From Leptodactylus fallax (Eukaryota > Chordata > Amphibia > Anura > Leptodactylidae), in contig CAMRHE010000018.1 in NCBI GenBank assembly GCA_947044405.1, positions 2,914,001 to 2,978,000 on the forward strand: DNA of 64,000 nt. The letters run 5' to 3'. The notes under the pieces are model-generated. The model was given only the letters and a program-made list of their open reading frames with translations. It had not been told where the DNA came from and ran no database searches. Shown piece by piece: positions 60,899 to 64,000 of the stretch; the first letter of the stretch is position 1; the number at the start of each line of letters is the position of its first letter. The translations under genes were made by a program, and so were the position numbers.

Positions 60899-62762
60899 AA
60901 AGAAAAGTGAAAAAATAAAATAAAAATTAATTACTTGGTCCTGGTCAGTAATAAACCCCTTCCCATCACAAGAGGTCCATTTTTAAAACATCACTAGCAG
61001 AGTTAACAGAGTTATACATTTAAATTATAGCTGTCAATTCAGGTGACTTTCAGGAAAAGCTGCTGTGTGTGTGTACATTAGGAGTAACACCATTTCTGCC
61101 GATTATATCACTAATATACTGCAGTTTTTAGCCATTTCCCACTCTGTATGCTAGATCTGGAATTTGTTGTTCTCTCTGAGCTCATGGGTGGAGATTATCT
61201 GCCATTCACTGAACACAGCAAGTACAGGAGAATCTGCTTCATAACTCTCTAATTCACTCAGAAACAGCACCAGGACCACAAAGGACATATATAGGGAAGA
61301 AGTGACTTGTATTTATTTTGAATAAAAGGTTTGGGTAGTGATAGGAAGCTTCTAGTCAGCTCCAACATCAGCCTCAGCTGGTCTCTCTCATTTTATCACC
61401 TGTGCTTCCTAATAAATCTTTCCCAACCCCTTTCCATAGCCATGAGTTATCTGAATCATGTGACCTACAGAGTCTTCAGACTGATACAGTAGTCAACAGT
61501 GAAAGTCATTTTAGTATAGGGAGGCCAAGCAGGGAAACCACTTAACAGAAGAACAGGGCATTCCTCCACGATGAGATAATATTACTTCAAACTCATAAGC
61601 CAATAACATAAAATTCAAGTTATACCTGAAAACACAAACCTTTAGAAGACACCTGTCATGGAAGACTTTTCAAAAGTGGGTGAGTTTTGTGGGAGAGAAG
61701 TGGTCTCACACAGACTGAGAAATTTACAGTTAGGCCTTATTCACACATCAGTGGTTTAGTTAGTGATTTGCAGAAGTGACTTTGTGCCAAAACCAAGAGT
61801 GGCGTCTACAGGATAGTTGCAGACCTTTCCCTTATCTCTTACCTCCGGTTTTGGTTCACAATCACTGATGAACCTTACTGACCATGTGCATAAGGTTTAA
61901 GCTGCGCCTGAAATTAGCACAAAATAAAAAACAAATTTACACTTGCTTATTACTTACATTGGCACATGGCGGCATTCTCAGCAAAACTCAAAGGGTATAT
62001 GATGTCGTAATGATTTCCATTAGAAAAACAAAGCATTATCTAAAACATAAAAACAGGCAAACAGTATGTAATTGTTTTGTTTGTATTAGTTTATTAGGGT
62101 TTATTCACAGATCAGAATACGGTGATGATTTTGAAGCTGAAAATTCTGCTCTGAATCTGACACCCACTGTACTCAAAGTGAGGCAGAGATGAAATAAGGA
62201 TGCAGAAAAACACAATCTCGCTGTGGATTCCGCAGCCGATTCAGCTGTACAACCTGTATGTGAGACATTCAGCTGAGCGAACTAAAGTTGCAACAGAAAG
62301 CCAAAAGAGATGGAAAGTGGAGAGCAATTTAAGGTGGAAATTCACCTCAAACTTCTCTTCCATTTTCACCGTTTGAGTTCCTAAGAAATTAAATATACAA
62401 CAAACTATGCATCTAATTATTTTTACAACATTCATCATTTTATAATATCATTTATAGTAATCATTTTATTTTTAAGCTGGAGTCGGTAACTTTTTCTCTG
62501 ACTCCACAGCCCTATGTAAACAGTGAGAATGTAACCCAGCAAGTATACAAGAACCAGATACAGGGCCTCACTATAGGAATTGGGTTTTCCCATCCAACAG
62601 TAATATAAAATAGTAACTAACAAATTGTACCAAACAAATCAACTGTGGAATAAAGCATATATTAAAGACTGGATTTTTGTACAACTAACCTTATCAGAAA
62701 AGCCATTATCAGTGACAGGAGCAGGCGATGTATTAGGTTCTTGATAAATTATAAAATCTTTG
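43963..62762 (-). CDS. OTUD4: OTUD4, OTU-domain deubiquitinase; 16 exons, 5' end outside the window
   Basis: OTUD4 is a cysteine-protease deubiquitinase, reported to trim K48/K63 ubiquitin chains and to act in DNA-alkylation repair, innate signalling and RNA granules. Exons in transcript order: 62762-62690, 62039-61958, 60863-60716, 59177-59120, 58609-58498, 57049-56985, 55270-55170, 54904-54783, 54677-54509, 53356-53194, 52360-52246, 50142-50093, 48854-48725, 48308-48054, 47646-47606, 45054-43963. All are GT-AG and in phase; 924 residues to the TAG stop. Visible: the OTU end with catalytic His in NGNHYDIIYP, a Tudor-like segment (YSVGDKCQVRLEPGGVFYNA), Pro-rich disordered parts, FQGFIENP, SSEDEKEVSNMLSSGRSK and an RG-rich tail. 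The catalytic Cys exon is right of 64000. Human OTUD4 is 1114 residues; the visible part is somewhat shorter in its disordered regions. Confidence 0.95.
45055..47605. other. OTUD4 last intron
   Basis: No other gene. It holds a palindromic repeat at 45565-45995, a MITE-like block at 46205-46745 ending 'gacagactctctttaaag', and a further end 'aaaaccccttta' near 47550-47563. Confidence 0.5.
45565..45995. repeat. Palindromic repeat in OTUD4 intron
   Basis: The left arm has 'ggaactgctattacact', mirrored by 'agtgtaataacagcagttcc' on the right. Inner arms 'tattcaattctggccttctga' and 'cagaaggcctgaattgaata' are also complementary. A short (TA)n/(CA)n tract lies at about 45630-45653. Confidence 0.7.
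47606..47646 (-). CDS. OTUD4: OTUD4 micro-exon (41 nt)
   Basis: Between acceptor CAG and donor GTCAGT it encodes DKSILHFFYNLGIK (first base from the previous exon), matching human DKNILRFFFNLGVK. It is required to keep phase between 48054 and 45054 and is too short for usual ORF listings. Confidence 0.9.
48861..50092. other. OTUD4 intron, no gene seen
   Basis: 'ggggtagatttagcaataa' near 49149 looks like a repeat end; no partner was confirmed. Nothing else recognised. Confidence 0.3.
50143..52245. other. OTUD4 intron, no gene seen
   Basis: A MITE-type end 'aaagggcgtctgtcaggtcc' is at 51458, and a similar block is near 50766 ('aaagtgtaactcccatttat'). No coding signal. Confidence 0.35.
53194..53356 (-). 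CDS. OTUD4: OTUD4 exon with conserved HFGLTPEER motif
   Basis: KLEQSEESSYFKRENIHFGL then TPEERMEKQVMEESKSLYEM and QNRDADAFPALS, equal to human NYFGLSPEERREKQAIEESR...EIQNRDEQAFPALS. A helical segment, strongly conserved. Confidence 0.93.
53441..53837. repeat. Palindromic MITE in OTUD4 intron
   Basis: Left 'ttttaaagttgtccagtttc', right 'gaaactgaacaacccctttaag'. Arms of about 190 bp, including 'gatctctgcttgctgtcatt' and 'aatgacagcaagcagagatc', 'ccatggtcatgtgatg' and its complement, meet at a short loop. Confidence 0.82.
54509..55270 (-). CDS. OTUD4: OTUD4 exons: Tudor-like end and linker
   Basis: Three exons (55270-55170, 54904-54783, 54677-54509). The first gives VRLEPGGVFYNAHIQEVGAD and VVFVEELGQK, the second half of the Tudor-like fold; the next two give NLKPISLNSSADGWNTVAGK and KEYRGQKNYSKAVKAQPLPS. 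All three align without gaps in phase. Confidence 0.92.
55861..56099. repeat. Palindromic MITE, 'aggctaaggccccac' family
   Basis: Left 'taaggctaaggccccacgtt', right 'aacgtggggctttagccta'. Third copy of the family seen at 13893 and 27379. Confidence 0.8.
56455..56848. repeat. Diverged palindromic repeat in OTUD4 intron
   Basis: 'tttgatcagagaatcagaac aatgga' on the left pairs imperfectly with 'attgctctaatcctctgatg gtcaaaat' on the right. The middle has long A and T runs (about 56596-56610, 56674-56694). Confidence 0.5.
57208..57492 (+). repeat. Full-length tRNA-derived SINE
   Basis: The Pol III promoter is clear: A box 'tggctcagtggttagcactg' and B box 'gggttcgaatcc' in a tRNA-like head (57208-57285). 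It is followed by a conserved middle ('tttcctcccacactccaaag'), then 'gggaatgtagattgtaagcc', 'aaagcgctgcggaatatg' and a tail of (AATA)n. A short tandem duplication of 'gggtttcctccgg' is at 57322-57356. The tail fragment occurs again at 10578. Confidence 0.88.
58741..58860 (+). repeat. Diverged SINE middle fragment
   Basis: 'caaatttcctcccatattcc aaatacata' matches the conserved SINE middle with many changes, upstream part included ('gtctgcatgggattttcc'). Confidence 0.5.
59622..59904. repeat. Palindromic MITE, 'agctggccatacac' family
   Basis: Left 'aaagctggccatacacaaga', right 'catgtgtatggccagctta'. Inner matches include 'gatcagtcaaactggctgatc'. A partial copy is at about 85-250. Confidence 0.72.
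60864..61957. other. OTUD4 intron, no gene seen
   Basis: An A run of about 29 adjoins the splice acceptor at 60866-60895. 'taggccttattcacacatca' near 61732 is a MITE-type end. No coding signal. Confidence 0.35.
61958..62039 (-). CDS. OTUD4: OTUD4 exon with the catalytic histidine
   Basis: IMLCFSNGNHYDIIYPLSFA ends the OTU fold; the His of NHYD is the general base of OTU proteases. The donor GTAAGT follows the first base of the next Ser codon. Confidence 0.92.
62690..62762 (-). CDS. OTUD4: OTUD4 most 5' exon visible
   Basis: Begins with the last base of a codon, then KDFIIYQEPNTSPAP, corresponding to human KDFIIYREPNVSPSQ in the OTU domain. No further 5' exon was found up to 64000. Confidence 0.9.
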
Positions 62763-62782
62763 CTAAAAAAAAAAAAAAAAAA

Positions 62783-62808
62783 TATAATAATAATAATAAT
62801 AATAATAT
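62783..62808. repeat. (AAT)n microsatellite
   Basis: About eight AAT units following an A run, 20 bp upstream of an OTUD4 exon acceptor on the - strand. Confidence 0.85.
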
Positions 62809-63479
62809 GATATTTTTATTCCATAAAATCACATTAAACAAAAAAAAATAAAACATTTTCAGAAGGAAGAAATGTTCAGTATACTATGCAGGTATAGCAT
62901 GGCACTAAAATTGTATAAATTCATAAAAAAAAAAAACAGAGATGGTTATCACTAATAAAATACCAATATAAATAAATAATAAATATAAAGCAGGTGCTCA
63001 ACTATGCCAGAAAAAAAGTTACATAGTACACCTCTACACACTGAATTGTACTGAAATATGTTGTATTGAATTATCATCATCTGGGTTAAAAAAAAAAAAA
63101 TAAAATAAAAAAGCCCAAAATTGGGCAGGATTTATACTGGCTACTGAGTCTCAAAATAGCCTGACACTTCCCATAGAGATCACTTCACAAGGCATGTACA
63201 AAAAAAAAAAAAAAAAATTTAAAACCACCACACATGGAAAACATAAATTCAGTAAAAGGAGTTTATGGTTCTATTAGAGTTTTTGAACAACAGATTTGTT
63301 TGACATGTCAATACTAGGAGTCCCAAACAATCTTGACAAAAATGGTGGCAACACTTTTTCCGGAAGAGTTAAAGACACTATTGGCTGCCCCTACCCCTCT
63401 AAACCATAATATGTAAGAAAATGGGAGAAGGAAATCGATGTAAAATTCCCCAACTTGGTGATAAAACTCATGCCATTAG

Positions 63480-63700
63480 AGTCACATGGTTTCTCCAGAT
63501 GTGTCAGACTACAAGAAACTTGTTAAATTTAAATTGTTGATCCGCTGGTATAGGTCTGCCGTATTTCTTAAAAGAGTTAACTTGGCCAGTATTGCCCACT
63601 GCTGGAGATCTGGGCTTTCTGAAGGTTCTATTTCCCATACCTGCTTCAATTGCTTGAAAATTAAGCCTTTCACATGACTGGGTTTCATCCATAAAACAAG
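63480..63700 (+). pseudogene. L1 ORF2 C-terminal fragment
   Basis: KLVKFKLLIRWYRSAVFLKR and then 'AHCWRSGLSEGSISHTCFNC' follow the pattern of the L1 ORF2 tail and zinc knuckle in the full-length copy (VTLRWYRTPSTL ... CWRGCGDRGTLLHILGTC). Short and without its own 3' end. It lies between 'tactaggagtccca' (63312) and 'tgggactcctag' (63747), complementary ends that may mark an enclosing palindromic element. Confidence 0.6.
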
Positions 63701-64000
63701 GTCCATGTGTTCGTCATATTTACCAGCCTGAATAATATGCCAGTAGTGGGACTCCTAGCATGACAGTTATGATGGTTTTCATGGGTGAAGCTGATATGTG
63801 AATCTAGCCTAACATTTTATCTCTGTTCAGAAATCCTGTCAGTCTGCTGCACAACACGAAGCACCTGAGTATGGCTGCCGTCCATGATGGACCACCACCA
63901 CCTCTCTTCTCCACTGCTCCACAATCACCTACTGACACTGCAGCCACAGTCAGTGCTTTAGAAGTCCTGTCAGGCTGCTACAAGGCCTTAACAAAAAGGA
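63701..64000. other. OTUD4 intron at the right edge, no exon recognised
   Basis: No sequence matching the upstream OTU exons was found. 'aatctagcctaac' near 63801 is a MITE-type end. Confidence 0.35.

Overview
This is a vertebrate nuclear genome window, most likely from a frog (Anura, probably Neobatrachia). The evidence is two conserved vertebrate genes with GT-AG introns, surrounded by a mix typical of anuran genomes: DIRS-type tyrosine-recombinase retrotransposons, Tc1-like DNA transposons, an L1-type LINE, tRNA-derived SINEs and many snap-back MITEs whose ends read like 'aggctaggttcacac' or 'ttaaaggggt'. The species call is inference.

Genes. ABCE1 (ribosome recycling factor, RLI) lies on the + strand from 1289 to about 16.7 kb. 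All 17 coding exons can be joined in phase, giving 1800 nt, 599 residues plus stop, the length known for vertebrate ABCE1. Its first non-coding exon and promoter are not recognisable and probably lie to the left. OTUD4 (OTU-family deubiquitinase) lies on the - strand, converging on ABCE1 from the right. Sixteen exons from 62762 down to the stop at 43963 join in phase and give 924 residues; the 5' exons with the catalytic cysteine lie beyond the right edge. The tail-to-tail order ABCE1-OTUD4 matches the human 4q31 arrangement.

Between the two stop codons are about 27.8 kb made almost wholly of mobile DNA. In order: a SINE-like repeat (17.2-18.0 kb); a MITE split by a complete 5.87-kb DIRS element (19.9-25.8 kb); a decayed Tc1/mariner copy (25.9-27.1 kb); a graveyard of DIRS gag, RNase H and recombinase fragments with nested MITEs (27.1-34.7 kb), one gag piece of which is split by a 1607-bp Tc1 element with an almost intact transposase; a full-length 5.9-kb L1 with a 14-bp target duplication (34.8-40.7 kb); and a second, decayed Tc1 element (40.8-42.4 kb). 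OTUD4's 3' UTR follows.

The most informative structure is the DIRS element. Its unequal inverted terminal repeats and a 99-bp internal complementary region together preserve the circle junction predicted by the DIRS replication model, including the presumed trinucleotide target TTT. Introns of both genes hold many palindromic MITEs and one internally deleted Tc1 derivative. No protein-coding system of an unknown type was seen.
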